A DNA stretch of 64,000 bases from Halanaerobium salsuginis (GCF_900114545.1 NZ_FOTI01000004.1:60374-124373); one strand, 5' to 3'; counted from the stretch's first letter, positions 31,260 to 40,340 are shown. Program-made: numbers and translations. Notes: generated by a model not told the origin, from the sequence alone.

Positions 31260-32171
31260 ATGAGAAAGATAATTTTAGATTGTGACAATACAATTGGACT
31301 GGAGAAGAAAGATGTTGCTGATGGGCTTGCTTTTCTTTTTTTATTAGGAAAGCAGGATGTTGATTTGAAAGGGATAACCAGTGTTTTTGGAAATAGTACA
31401 ATTGAACAAACTTCAGAAATAATGAATAAGATGCTGGCTGATTTTTCTTTAACAGAAAAAATCCCTCATTATCGTGGTGCTGCTCAAGCTGGCGATTATG
31501 ATACAGAAGCTGCTCATTTTCTAGCTGAACAAGCTGCTGCTCATAAAAATGAACTAACTTTAATTGCAACAGGTCCCCTTTCAAATTTATATGCAGCCTG
31601 GCAGATTGACCAGGAATTTTTTCATAATTTAAAAGAAATTATAGTTTTAGGTGGTATGGTAGAAGAAATTAGTTTTGGGGAGTATGAGGTTGATGAAGTT
31701 AACTTATCAGCTGATCCAACAGCAGTAGAGCGAGTACTTCAGGCAGAAGTTCCAGTAGCTCTTATGACCAGAAATCTTTGTCTGGCAGCTCGGTTTGGTG
31801 AGAAATCATGGCGCAGAATTAATCGCTCTAATACCAGACCAATTAGAGCTTATATTAAAGATAAAATTTCCGATTGGTATAAATATTATTCTGAGGTAAT
31901 TGGCTTATCCGGTTTTTATATGTGGGATGTAGTACCAGCTGCTTATATGCTCTCTCCAGAAATATTTTCTTATAATAAGCGTAAAATTACCTCCACAACT
32001 GCTGATTTAAAAAAAGGTTTGATAAAAACAGAAAAAGCAGCTGGAATGCTGCAGGATGCTGGTATAATTAATTTGCCAACTACAATTTTGGATACAAAAA
32101 GATTTAAAGATCTTGTTTTTACTGCCTGGGATGATATTAAGATTATTCCAGCTGGATATAAAAATGATTAA
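31260..32171 (+). CDS. Nucleoside hydrolase-like protein
   Basis: A 303-residue protein of the inosine/uridine-preferring nucleoside hydrolase family, which splits ribonucleosides into base and ribose. Seen: an N-terminal Asp motif (ILDCDNTIGLEKKDVADGLA; the usual form is DTDxGxDDA, so here four extra residues lie within it), the GITSVFGN segment, ELTLIATGPLSNL, IIVLGGM and VNLSADPTAVERV. The usual catalytic His-Asp near the C-terminus reads YMWDVVPAAYM, with Trp in the place of His. Substrate therefore uncertain. AGGGTG precedes the ATG. Confidence 0.85.
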   Translation: MRKIILDCDNTIGLEKKDVADGLAFLFLLGKQDVDLKGITSVFGNSTIEQTSEIMNKMLADFSLTEKIPHYRGAAQAGDYDTEAAHFLAEQAAAHKNELTLIATGPLSNLYAAWQIDQEFFHNLKEIIVLGGMVEEISFGEYEVDEVNLSADPTAVERVLQAEVPVALMTRNLCLAARFGEKSWRRINRSNTRPIRAYIKDKISDWYKYYSEVIGLSGFYMWDVVPAAYMLSPEIFSYNKRKITSTTADLKKGLIKTEKAAGMLQDAGIINLPTTILDTKRFKDLVFTAWDDIKIIPAGYKND

Positions 32172-32236
32172 GTTTTATTTGGTTTTTGGAATTAAAATAT
32201 CATAATTTAATAGGTAATATTCAGGAGGAGATTAAT

Positions 32237-32914
32237 TTGCAGGCTGCTTTAATATTGATTAGTAAAGCTGAGTCAGCTGTGATTAAGCCCGGGCTAAAAA
32301 GTCATCTAACAGACTCGGAATGTTTTGCTTTTTATCAGGCTTTACAGAGAGATAGTATTTTAAATTTGCAATTGCTTAAGCAGAAGTATCAACAGTTAGA
32401 GCTTTTTTTGAATCTGGAACCACAGCAAAGCAATTCTAAATTTACTGATTTTAAAGCGGATGGATTTACTTTGCTTTCAGCTGTTGATAAAACGAGAGGA
32501 GAATTATACTATCAGCTAGCTGAGCAGGTTTTTAGGAAAATACAGCATCCTTTAATTTTAGCTGCTGCAGATTATCCTTTTCTAGATAGCGAGGTCTTGT
32601 TAGAAACAGCAGCTGCTTTAAAGGAACGTGATCTAGTAATTGGACCAACCAGCTGTGCTAATTGTTATTTGCTGGCTTTAAATAAACCAGAAGATTTTTT
32701 ACTTTCCCTGACTGCAAGAAATTCTATTTCTTTTTTAAAAAAAGTTTTACAAACTGCAGCTGAATTTAACTTAAAGAGCCATTTCTTGCCTGAACAGCCA
32801 GAGATTAATACTTTTAAAGAATTTTTATATTTGCGAGGGCGTTTATTAAAATCAGCCGAATTAGCTCAGAAATTACCAAATACATTAAAATTCATGCAAA
32901 ACATTTTATGTTAA
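32237..32914 (+). CDS. DUF2064-family glycosyltransferase/nucleotidyltransferase-like protein
   Basis: A 225-residue protein resembling the DUF2064 (TIGR04282-like) group with a GT-A fold. Seen: an N-terminal ILISKAESAVIKPGLKSHL (the family usually has 'KxPxPGxxKTRL'), ILAAADYPFLDSEVLLETAAAL in the place of the DxPxL metal segment, and DLVIGPTSCANCYLLALNKPE. TTG 32237 is chosen, 6 nt after AGGAGGAG; an earlier TTG at 32186 has no such site. Function of the family is unknown; some members occur in sugar or arsenosugar pathways. Confidence 0.7.
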   Translation: MQAALILISKAESAVIKPGLKSHLTDSECFAFYQALQRDSILNLQLLKQKYQQLELFLNLEPQQSNSKFTDFKADGFTLLSAVDKTRGELYYQLAEQVFRKIQHPLILAAADYPFLDSEVLLETAAALKERDLVIGPTSCANCYLLALNKPEDFLLSLTARNSISFLKKVLQTAAEFNLKSHFLPEQPEINTFKEFLYLRGRLLKSAELAQKLPNTLKFMQNILC

Positions 32915-32920
32915 TTAGTT

Positions 32921-32950
32921 TTGCCCCGTCATGTGGCGGGGCTTTAATTT
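32921..32950 (+). terminator. Intrinsic terminator
   Basis: GCCCCG (32923-32928) pairs with CGGGGC (32937-32942) around an 8-nt loop, followed by TTTAATTTT. Confidence 0.75.
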
Positions 32951-32975
32951 TATACTTTGAGAAAGGATGGACTTG

Positions 32976-33734
32976 ATGTTAGCACTAGAAAAATTAATAG
33001 CTGCTTTTGTGCTGCCACCTGGTTTATTTATTTTGATTAGTCTGGTTATTTTAATTTATCTTTTCTGGACTCAAGCAGGCTCAAAATTAATTAAACTGCT
33101 GGCCCTCTTGTTATTTTTTACTCTCTTTTTTCTTTCAACTGCCTGGGGGGTTAAGATTCTTTTACTGCCATTAGAAAATTATGGAGCTGCTATTTCTAAA
33201 CCAGTTAGTTCAGCTTATCCGCTTGTAGTTTTAGGAAGTGGAATTAATTACAATAATTCAGGAGCAGAACTTTCTCTGCACAGCAGACAGCGTCTCAGTA
33301 AGGCTTTTATTTTACAGCAGCAGTTAAAAAGTAAAATAATTTATTCTGGTGGTATAGCTCTTGATCAATCTCAAATTAGTGAAGCAGAAGTAGCAGCAGA
33401 TTTTTTGGCCAGTTTAGGGTTAGATAATAAGGATTACATAGCTGAAACAAAAGCGCGAACTACTTTTGAGAATGCTTTTTATTTAAAACAATGGTTAACT
33501 AAAAAGCAAGTAGGACAATTTTATCTATTAACTTCTGCCTATCATATGATGCGTTCAGCTGCAGTTTTTAGGTCACTTGATTTAAATTTTATTCCAGTTC
33601 AAACTGGTTTTATTTATAATCATAAATTTGGCTGGCTTGATTATTTACCTAATCAGAAAGCACTTAATGTTAATCTGATAGCACTACATGAATGGCTGGG
33701 TATAATTTGGTATTATCTCCAGGGGAGAATTTGA
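32976..33734 (+). CDS. YdcF-family (DUF218) membrane protein
   Basis: A 252-residue protein with two N-terminal membrane segments (about 9-32 and 40-62) and a DUF218 domain. Seen: PLVVLGSGI, IIYSGG, AEVAADFLASLG, ETKARTTFENAFYLKQW and LLTSAYHMMRSAAVFR. Relatives such as ElyC, SanA and YdcF take part in envelope biology, with an enzymatic role not clearly established. ATG 32976 is preferred, 8 nt after GAAAGGA; the ATG at 32967 overlaps that site. Confidence 0.85.
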   Translation: MLALEKLIAAFVLPPGLFILISLVILIYLFWTQAGSKLIKLLALLLFFTLFFLSTAWGVKILLLPLENYGAAISKPVSSAYPLVVLGSGINYNNSGAELSLHSRQRLSKAFILQQQLKSKIIYSGGIALDQSQISEAEVAADFLASLGLDNKDYIAETKARTTFENAFYLKQWLTKKQVGQFYLLTSAYHMMRSAAVFRSLDLNFIPVQTGFIYNHKFGWLDYLPNQKALNVNLIALHEWLGIIWYYLQGRI

Positions 33735-33815
33735 CTTTTAACTAACCCCATCTTTTGATTTGTTTTACTAGTAAGCAGAAAAATGTGGTTAATTTAATGA
33801 TATTTTAAGTTCTTT

Positions 33816-33844
33816 TTGATAAACTAATAATTGTAAGTTAATTT
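33816..33844 (+). promoter_or_regulatory. Probable promoter of the PHP gene
   Basis: TTGATA (33816-33821), 17-bp spacer, TAATTT (33839-33844); AT-rich surroundings. Another TATAAT lies at 33850-33855 without a -35 at the right distance. Confidence 0.4.
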
Positions 33845-33884
33845 AAACTTATAATTAGGATTTATTTAAAGGAGAATGATAATA

Positions 33885-34742
33885 ATGGCAGCAAAAGCGC
33901 GTAAAAAAATAGATCTACATATGCATACTACTGCTTCTGATGGTGCTTCAACTCCAGAAGAATTAGTAGATAAGTGTGTGGAATTAGGTTTAGAGATAAT
34001 TGCAGTAACGGATCATGATAATGTAACAGCGGTTAAGGAGACCCAGGCTGCTGGCCGAAAAGCTGGTTTACAAGTAGTTCCCGGGATTGAAATTTCTACT
34101 TATCGTGGAGAAGCAGAATATCATATCTTAGGTTATTTTATTGATCTGGAGAACGATTCACTGCTGGGGTTGACAGAAGCAATTCTTAATTCTCGAGTAG
34201 AAAGAACTCATAAAATGATAGCAAAATTAACTGAAATGGGTTATCCACTTAGTTTTGCTGATGTTAAAAAATTTGCAACTGGAGTTAGTCTGGGGCGGCC
34301 ACATCTGGCGAGAGCTCTGGTTGAAAAAGGTTATGTACCGGATCTTAAATCAGCTTTTACCGATCAATTTATTGGACCAAATAGTGAGGCTTATGTAGAA
34401 AAAAAGAATGTACTGCCGGCTGAAGCAATTAAAGTTATTTTAAAAGCAGGTGGAATACCAGTTATTGCGCATCCACAGCTGATTAACCATGGCCAGCCCC
34501 TAGATAGGGCAGAAATTGCCCGTTTGCAGGAGCTTGGTCTGGCTGGCATTGAAGTTTATCAGACTAAGCACAGTAGTAAAGTAACTGCGAAATATAAGAA
34601 AATTGCAGCTGAATTAGACCTTTTAATTACAGGTGGATCAGATTATCACGGTGAAAATTCCCCTGATATTTTACCAGGTGATAGAGGAATGACTGCTGCA
34701 GAATATAGAGAGCTGGCACAAAGCGCTAATTCTGTGCTATAA
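33885..34742 (+). CDS. PHP-domain phosphoesterase (YciV/RNase AM-like)
   Basis: A 285-residue metal-dependent phosphoesterase. The PHP metal motifs are complete: DLHMHTTASDG (about 10-20), VTDHDN (about 45-50), GIEIS, IAHP (about 200) and GSDYHG (about 255-260). Relatives hydrolyse 3',5'-bisphosphonucleotides or trim the 5' ends of RNA. ATG 33885 is preferred, 10 nt after AGGAG; the ATG at 33876 lies only 1 nt after that site. The isocitrate dehydrogenase gene follows after 36 nt. Confidence 0.9.
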   Translation: MAAKARKKIDLHMHTTASDGASTPEELVDKCVELGLEIIAVTDHDNVTAVKETQAAGRKAGLQVVPGIEISTYRGEAEYHILGYFIDLENDSLLGLTEAILNSRVERTHKMIAKLTEMGYPLSFADVKKFATGVSLGRPHLARALVEKGYVPDLKSAFTDQFIGPNSEAYVEKKNVLPAEAIKVILKAGGIPVIAHPQLINHGQPLDRAEIARLQELGLAGIEVYQTKHSSKVTAKYKKIAAELDLLITGGSDYHGENSPDILPGDRGMTAAEYRELAQSANSVL

Positions 34743-34743
34743 T
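34714..34743 (+). promoter_or_regulatory. Possible internal promoter for the isocitrate dehydrogenase gene
   Basis: TGCTATAAT (extended -10; TATAAT at 34738-34743) overlaps the PHP stop codon, with a weak TGGCAC 18 bp upstream. Confidence 0.4.
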
Positions 34744-34778
34744 ATGAAAAAACATTAAAGGAGTAGTGAGCAAAGAGG

Positions 34779-35792
34779 ATGACTAAACATCAAGTTACAA
34801 TGATTGCTGGGGATGGAATTGGACCAGAAATTTCGGCTGCAGTTGCCAGGATAATTGCAGCAGCAGGTGTTGAAATTGCCTGGGAAGAAGTGGAAGCTGG
34901 AGCAGGAGTGATGGCTAAGTATGATACTCCGCTTCCGGAATCAGTTTTTGCATCAATTAGGAAAAATAAAGTAGCACTTAAAGGCCCAATAACGACTCCA
35001 GTCGGGAGTGGCTTTAGAAGTGTTAATGTTGCAATTCGTAAAGAACTAAATCTTTATGCAAATGTAAGACCACTGCAGGTGCATGCTCATCAGTTTGCCC
35101 GGGCAGAAGATATTGACTTAGTGGTTTTTAGAGAAAATACCGAAGGTTTATACGCTGGTATTGAACATTATGTTGGTGACCAGGCAGCAGAAAGTATTAA
35201 GATTATTACCCGGAAGGCTTCCCGGCAAATTGTTGAAAAAGCCTTTGCTTATGCAGTTAGTGAGGGACGTACAAGAGTGACTGCTGTACATAAAGCTAAT
35301 ATTTTAAAATATAGTGATGGCTTATTTTTGGAAGAAGCTCGTCAGGTTGCTGCTAAATATCAACAAAGTAATCCAGAAATTAAATTTGATGAGAGAATAG
35401 TTGATAATATGTGTATGCAGCTGGTTCAGTATCCGGGCCAGTATGATGTGCTGGTTATGCCTAACTTATATGGAGATATTATTTCTGATTTAGGAGCAGG
35501 TTTAATCGGAGGACTAGGTCTGGCTCCCGGGATGAATCTTGGTGATGAAATAGCTGTTTTTGAGGCTGTCCATGGAAGTGCCCCTGACATTGCTGGCCAG
35601 AATAAAGCCAACCCGGTAGCACTGCTGTTTTCAGCTGTTTTAATGTTAAGGCATTTAGGCGAAAAAACGGCAGCAGACAGCATTGAAAAGGCAGCCAGTA
35701 AGGTTTTAAATAAAGGAGAAGTTTTAACTGCTGATCTTGGTGGTACTGCTAGTACTGATCAAATTACAAAAGCAATTATTGCAGAATTATAA
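34779..35792 (+). CDS. NAD-dependent isocitrate dehydrogenase (IDH/IPMDH family)
   Basis: A 337-residue beta-decarboxylating dehydrogenase. Seen: IAGDGIGPEIS at the N-terminus, the substrate loop TPVGSGFRSVNVAIRKELNLYANVRP (about 72-97) with the isocitrate-type Ser-Asn pattern, FRENTEGLYAGIEH, and NLYGDIISDLGAGLIGGLGLAPG near 225-247. The loop and the aconitase gene that follows make isocitrate the likely substrate (forming 2-oxoglutarate) rather than isopropylmalate; homoisocitrate cannot be excluded. No citrate synthase lies nearby. The pair probably supplies 2-oxoglutarate for glutamate synthesis in an anaerobe. Confidence 0.87.
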   Translation: MTKHQVTMIAGDGIGPEISAAVARIIAAAGVEIAWEEVEAGAGVMAKYDTPLPESVFASIRKNKVALKGPITTPVGSGFRSVNVAIRKELNLYANVRPLQVHAHQFARAEDIDLVVFRENTEGLYAGIEHYVGDQAAESIKIITRKASRQIVEKAFAYAVSEGRTRVTAVHKANILKYSDGLFLEEARQVAAKYQQSNPEIKFDERIVDNMCMQLVQYPGQYDVLVMPNLYGDIISDLGAGLIGGLGLAPGMNLGDEIAVFEAVHGSAPDIAGQNKANPVALLFSAVLMLRHLGEKTAADSIEKAASKVLNKGEVLTADLGGTASTDQITKAIIAEL

Positions 35793-35903
35793 TCATGATT
35801 ATAAATAGTTAAGTAAATAGAATTGTTAATAATTTAGAATTGAGTAGGAGAGTTTATTTAAAACTAGTTAATTCTAGTTAGTTAAGGAGGAGAATTTATT
35901 CTA

Positions 35904-38477
35904 ATGGAAATTAAATTAATTGATTTAAAAAGCTGTCTAACTGATTATAGGAGGAAAGCAGAGCATAGAAAAGCGAGTTATAATCTTGCTCCTCGTCCGC
36001 TTAATGCAGCTGAGGTTAAAGTACTTACTGCAGCTTTAAAATTACCTTGTCTTAACACAGAAAAAATGAGTCTGCTGCCAGGAGAGAATGAAGCATCACT
36101 GGCTGAATTGGTGATTAGGCTGCTCAGAGAGGAAGTTAAACGAGGAACTTTCCCGGCCTCTTATGCTAAAGCAGAAGGTCTGGCTGAAATTATCAAAACA
36201 GCTCAGCTGCGCCAGAAAGAAAACCCTTATCTTAGCTCAACAGAGGCTCTGGAGCTTTTGTTTGCTATGCAGGGAGGAGCTGCAGTCAGTAGTTTAATTG
36301 ATTTGTTTGCCAAAGAAATATTTAGTCAAAAGATAGCTGAAACTTTAAAGACTACTGTTTTAATTACTAAACAAGATTTCCAGCAGCTGGTAGATCTTGC
36401 AGCTGAAAACCCACATTTTAAAGAAAAAATTGATCAGCTTATGTTAAGTTGGGCTCACCGTGAGTTTGCAGCTGGCTGGCAGCTATCCAACGATTATCAG
36501 GGCTTATCACTGCGGGTAGGAGATAATATCACTACAGGTCATTTGAGTCCTTCCAAAAATGCTAATAGCAGAACAGATCAGCCTTTACATGCTCAATTTG
36601 TTATGGACGGTCGGGATGATGAAGCAGATTTAAGAGAAAGATTAGCCGAACTAAAAGCAAAAACTACAGCCAAACAGACAGTCATTTTTACTGCGGGTAA
36701 AGCTCTCGGAGAAGGTTCATCTCGTAAGTCAGCTACTTATACTATGCAGCAGCTTTTAGGTAAGCCAGTTGCTGGTGAACCAGAAAAAAAATCAGGAGGA
36801 GTAGTTATTGCCAGAAGTTTTGCTCCTATTTTTAAAGAATCACTGATTGCTTCCGGAATGCTTCCTCTAGAAGCTGATACTACAGCCATTCAGGAAGGAG
36901 ATAGTCTGATAGTTAATTTAGCTAAAAAGGAGCTGCTGGTTAATAATGAGCTGCAAATAAAACTCAAATTACCGATTGATTATAAGTTAAAGAAAATTGC
37001 AGCTGGTGGTATGACTTATTTTGATGCTGGGAATGAACTCCAAACAATGGCACTTAATTATTGTCAGCAGGCAGAACTTGACTGTGCTGCTATTAAAACA
37101 CCAGCAGCTGAAAATGTTAGTTTTGAGGCTGAAAAACCAGCTCAAACTTTAGCCCAAAAAATAGTTGCTTATAATCGACTTGATGGTAAGGATACAATTT
37201 TACCGGGTGAGACAGCTCAGGTTAAGATGAGGGGAGCTTTTTCACAGGATACAACTGGTCCAATGACTATGGATGAATATCAGGCAATGGCAGGAGAAGA
37301 TTTTGGAGCTGAATTTGTAGTTCAGTCACTCTGTCATACAGGAGAATGTCCTTCCAGTGTAGAACGTGATAATCATCAATTTTTAGCTGAGTTTGTTAGT
37401 GCCAGAGGAGGAGTTTGCCTGCAAACTGGGGAAGGCATTATTCACACTATTGGTAATCGTTTTGTTTTACCAACTGATGTTATTGTAGGAGGAGATTCAC
37501 ATACCAGAACTCCCCGGGGAATTTCTTTCCCGGCTGCTTCTGATATTGTAGCTGGAGTTATGAAATATGGTAAACAAGATTTAACTATGGATGAGTCAGT
37601 TAAAGTTACTTTTACTGGTCAGCCGCCAGCTGGTATTACTGCGCGTGATCTTGTCTCAGCATTGGTAGTTTATGCTGAAAAAACTGTTGGTAAGGATATT
37701 TATAATGGAAGAATTATCGAAATGGAAGGTCTTGAATTTCTAAGTCCAGATGAACGTTATATCCTAACTAATGCTGTAGCAGAAAGAAGTGCTTCTGCTG
37801 GAGTAATTCCTTCTGATAAAAAGACAATAGCAGCGATTAAAGATAATCTTAATTATCTGCAAAGCAGACCAGATGCAGCTATTTCTCCTGCAGTGAAAAA
37901 TACAATTGCTGCTATCAAATCTTACCTGGCTAACCCAGTACTTTTCCAGGCTGATCCAGAAGCTGAATATGCAGCTGAAATTGTTATTCCACTGCCAGAA
38001 TTAACTGAACCTCTAGTAGCTAAACCACATCATCCTGATAATGTAGCTACCTTAACTGAAATTGCTGGTGAAAAATTAACAGATGTTTATATTGGCAGTT
38101 GTGTAGGAGGAGATCTGCAGAGTATTCAGTCAGCAGCTCGTATTATTGCCGGTCACCAGATTCCAGCTTCAGTAAATGTAGTAGTTGGACCAGCTTCACG
38201 AGATATTTACCAGGAATTAATTGTTGATGGTAGTCTGGAAAAGCTGACTAAAGCTGGTGCAACTGTTATTATGCCGGGATGTGGTCTTTGTATGGGTAAT
38301 AAGCGGCGGATTGGCCATGGAGCAACTGCTTTTACAACTACTACTCGTAATTATCAGTCCCGGATTGGACCTTCAGATTCCCGCACTTTTTTAGGCAGTG
38401 CTCAGGTAGCAGGCTGTGCAGCTGTATTGGGTCATATTCCAAGTTCAAAAGAATATTTTGCCTTATATAAAGAGTGA
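35904..38477 (+). CDS. acnB: Aconitase B (bifunctional aconitate hydratase)
   Basis: An 857-residue aconitase with the AcnB domain order: N-terminal helical repeat domain (about 1-160), swivelling domain (about 160-380), then the three catalytic domains. The 4Fe-4S ligands are visible as Cys in YIGSCVGG (about 733) and the pair in MPGCGLCMGN (about 792 and 795). Other conserved segments: QDTTGPMTMDEYQAM, SLCHTGECPSS, TDVIVGGDSHTRTPRGISFPA. It converts citrate to isocitrate for the dehydrogenase encoded upstream. AAGGAGG precedes the ATG. AcnB can also bind RNA in other bacteria when it loses its cluster. Confidence 0.95.
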   Translation: MEIKLIDLKSCLTDYRRKAEHRKASYNLAPRPLNAAEVKVLTAALKLPCLNTEKMSLLPGENEASLAELVIRLLREEVKRGTFPASYAKAEGLAEIIKTAQLRQKENPYLSSTEALELLFAMQGGAAVSSLIDLFAKEIFSQKIAETLKTTVLITKQDFQQLVDLAAENPHFKEKIDQLMLSWAHREFAAGWQLSNDYQGLSLRVGDNITTGHLSPSKNANSRTDQPLHAQFVMDGRDDEADLRERLAELKAKTTAKQTVIFTAGKALGEGSSRKSATYTMQQLLGKPVAGEPEKKSGGVVIARSFAPIFKESLIASGMLPLEADTTAIQEGDSLIVNLAKKELLVNNELQIKLKLPIDYKLKKIAAGGMTYFDAGNELQTMALNYCQQAELDCAAIKTPAAENVSFEAEKPAQTLAQKIVAYNRLDGKDTILPGETAQVKMRGAFSQDTTGPMTMDEYQAMAGEDFGAEFVVQSLCHTGECPSSVERDNHQFLAEFVSARGGVCLQTGEGIIHTIGNRFVLPTDVIVGGDSHTRTPRGISFPAASDIVAGVMKYGKQDLTMDESVKVTFTGQPPAGITARDLVSALVVYAEKTVGKDIYNGRIIEMEGLEFLSPDERYILTNAVAERSASAGVIPSDKKTIAAIKDNLNYLQSRPDAAISPAVKNTIAAIKSYLANPVLFQADPEAEYAAEIVIPLPELTEPLVAKPHHPDNVATLTEIAGEKLTDVYIGSCVGGDLQSIQSAARIIAGHQIPASVNVVVGPASRDIYQELIVDGSLEKLTKAGATVIMPGCGLCMGNKRRIGHGATAFTTTTRNYQSRIGPSDSRTFLGSAQVAGCAAVLGHIPSSKEYFALYKE

Positions 38478-38548
38478 TAAATTATTAATTAAACAGTTTT
38501 ATTTAGATTAAAAAATCTTTTAAAGCTGAATAATATCAAATAGCTCAG

Positions 38549-38577
38549 TTGTAAAATAAAAAAAATAATGATATAAT
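38549..38577 (+). promoter_or_regulatory. Sigma-A-type promoter of the ABC operon
   Basis: TTGTAA (38549-38554), 17-bp spacer, TATAAT (38572-38577). Transcription would start near 38584. Confidence 0.75.
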
Positions 38578-38639
38578 AGCTTCTAGTTAAATAATTAACA
38601 AAGTTAAATTCTAAATAATAATTTGAATTTGTTGATTGG

Positions 38640-38744
38640 AACAACTATCCTGAAAAATGAGATTATTTAAGATCTGATTTAAGGGCCTATTAAAATTTTT
38701 TAACAGCTATTATTAGCCCTATTCTGGCCAGGATAGGGCTTTTT
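38640..38744 (+). promoter_or_regulatory. Candidate riboswitch or attenuator
   Basis: The terminator (about 38715-38740, 13-bp stem including AGCCCTAT/ATAGGGCT, followed by TTTTT) has competing partners upstream: CTATCCTG (38645-38652) is the exact complement of CAGGATAG (38729-38736) in its 3' arm, and AGGGC (38682-38686) that of GCCCT (38716-38720) in its 5' arm. Terminator and antiterminator folds thus exclude each other. No match to the TPP, S-box, guanidine (ykkC) or other familiar consensus was recognised. Confidence 0.6.
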
Positions 38745-38824
38745 GATATTTAGAAATAATATTTTAGAGCTGATAATTAATTGTATTTTATTATTATGAT
38801 AATTTAATCCGGGGAGGTAAAGCT

Positions 38825-39622
38825 ATGTTTAAACAAGCTGTTGGGCGGAAATTAAAAGCATTACTGCTGCCTGCTGTAATTTTCATAATCTGGTGTTTAG
38901 GCAGTAAGTTACAGCTTTTTAATAGTTATTTAGTGCCACCACCAGCTAAAGTATTTACAACTGCGCTTTATTTGTTAAAAAAGGGAATTTTATTGCGTCA
39001 TTTAGTGGTTAGTTTTTATCGCGTTTTTGTGGGTTTTGCGATTACTTTCTTAACAGCTTTTTTATTAGCTGTGATTATTGCTCTAAATACAAAATTATCT
39101 GCTTATATCTTACCTCTGCTTGAATTTATTCGCCATATTCCTCCAATTGCTTTAATTCCACTTTTAATTCTCTGGTTGGGTATTGGCGAAGAATCAAAAT
39201 TAATGGTCATTGTATTAGCAACTTTTTTTCCCGTCTTTTTAAATACTTTAAGTGGGATTAATAATTGTGATCCTAAATTAGTTGAGGTAGGCCATGTTTT
39301 TGGCTTAAGTAGGCGAGAAAGATTTTTTAAAATTGTCTTACCACAAGCTCTCCCGGCAATAATTGTCGGGATGCAGATAGGACTTGGTTATAGCTGGCGT
39401 TCTCTAATCGGAGCTGAGTTAATTGCTGCTTCTTCTGGAATAGGTTATATGATTATTGAAGCTGAACAGCTTTCGCGTCCAGATATAATTTTAGTGGGAG
39501 TTTTTACAATCGGGTTGTTTGGTTGTTTAATTGATTATCTTTTTTTCAAATTAACAGCTCATTATCTGGAAAGGGGTAATAACCAAAATGCAGCCAGTTT
39601 TAAAAATAAGCAATTTAACTAA
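38825..39622 (+). CDS. Sulfonate/taurine-type ABC transporter, permease
   Basis: A 265-residue SsuC/TauC-like permease with about six membrane segments. The EAA loop EVGHVFGLSRRERFFKIVLPQALPAIIVG (about 153-181) is intact. Relatives import aliphatic sulfonates, taurine, nitrate or pyrimidine precursors; the ligand cannot be set from the permease. The first gene of a three-gene operon downstream of a candidate riboswitch; it overlaps the ATPase gene by 35 nt. GGGGAGGT precedes the start codon. Confidence 0.88.
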   Translation: MFKQAVGRKLKALLLPAVIFIIWCLGSKLQLFNSYLVPPPAKVFTTALYLLKKGILLRHLVVSFYRVFVGFAITFLTAFLLAVIIALNTKLSAYILPLLEFIRHIPPIALIPLLILWLGIGEESKLMVIVLATFFPVFLNTLSGINNCDPKLVEVGHVFGLSRRERFFKIVLPQALPAIIVGMQIGLGYSWRSLIGAELIAASSGIGYMIIEAEQLSRPDIILVGVFTIGLFGCLIDYLFFKLTAHYLERGNNQNAASFKNKQFN

Positions 39623-40304
39623 AGAATATCAGCTGGATGGAACAGCTTTTAGAGCTTTAAATGAAATTAAATTAACTATTCCGGCTGGCAGTTTTACTAC
39701 TGTTGTTGGTAAGAGTGGTAGCGGAAAAACTACTTTGCTGCGTATTATTGCTGGTCTGGAAAAGGCAACTACAGGAGAAATTAATTATTTAAGTGGCAGT
39801 TCAGTTCAGCGTCCAGCCTTTGTTTTTCAGGAAGCAAGATTGTTACCCTGGTTGACAGTGGAGCAGAATATTGCTTTTCCTCTCCAGGGTAAATTAGAGC
39901 AGGTTGAGCTTAGCCAAAGGGTTAAAAGGCAGCTGCAGCTGCTTGGATTGACAGAATTTGCTGCTGCTTATCCAGCTCAAATTTCTGGTGGGATGGCTCA
40001 GCGAGCTGCTCTAGGAAGGGCACTGATCTATGAGACTGATTTAATTTTAATGGATGAACCATTGGGGGCATTAGATGCCTTTAATCGGCGTAAACTGCAG
40101 GAAGAATTGCAAACTATTTTTGCTGCTAATCAGAAGACAGTTATTTTTGTAACTCATGATGTAGAAGAAGCAATTTTTTTAGGTGAAAAGGTGATAGTTC
40201 TTGATGAAGGGCAAATTTTAGCTGAATTTAAAGTGCCAATTACAGCAGAAAACAGTCAGCTTTTTACTCTTAAAGAAAATATTATTACTTCTATAAATAG
40301 CTAA
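39588..40304 (+). CDS. Sulfonate/taurine-type ABC transporter, ATP-binding protein
   Basis: A 238-residue SsuB/TauB-like ATPase. Walker A VGKSGSGKTT (about 42-51), Q-loop FVFQEARLLPWLTVEQNI (the LLPW motif is characteristic of the sulfonate/nitrate/taurine group), signature ISGGMAQRAALGRAL, Walker B LILMDEPLGALDAF and switch FVTHDVEEA. Begins inside the permease gene and is probably translationally coupled to it. Confidence 0.93.
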   Translation: MQPVLKISNLTKEYQLDGTAFRALNEIKLTIPAGSFTTVVGKSGSGKTTLLRIIAGLEKATTGEINYLSGSSVQRPAFVFQEARLLPWLTVEQNIAFPLQGKLEQVELSQRVKRQLQLLGLTEFAAAYPAQISGGMAQRAALGRALIYETDLILMDEPLGALDAFNRRKLQEELQTIFAANQKTVIFVTHDVEEAIFLGEKVIVLDEGQILAEFKVPITAENSQLFTLKENIITSINS

Positions 40305-40340
40305 GGATATACAAAATTAAAGTTAAAAGGAGAGAAAAAT

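Larger units (their letters stand above)
38478..38824 (+). other. Gene-free region with promoter and attenuator-like leader
   Basis: No gene is seen. The region carries a good promoter (38549-38577) and a leader of about 160 nt ending in a terminator (38715-38744), directly before the sulfonate/taurine-type ABC operon. See the separate entries. Confidence 0.6.

Noticed and set aside
38584..38744. TPP, guanidine or S-box riboswitch before the sulfonate-type ABC operon
   Set aside because: None of the diagnostic core sequences are present, so it is reported only as an unassigned attenuator.
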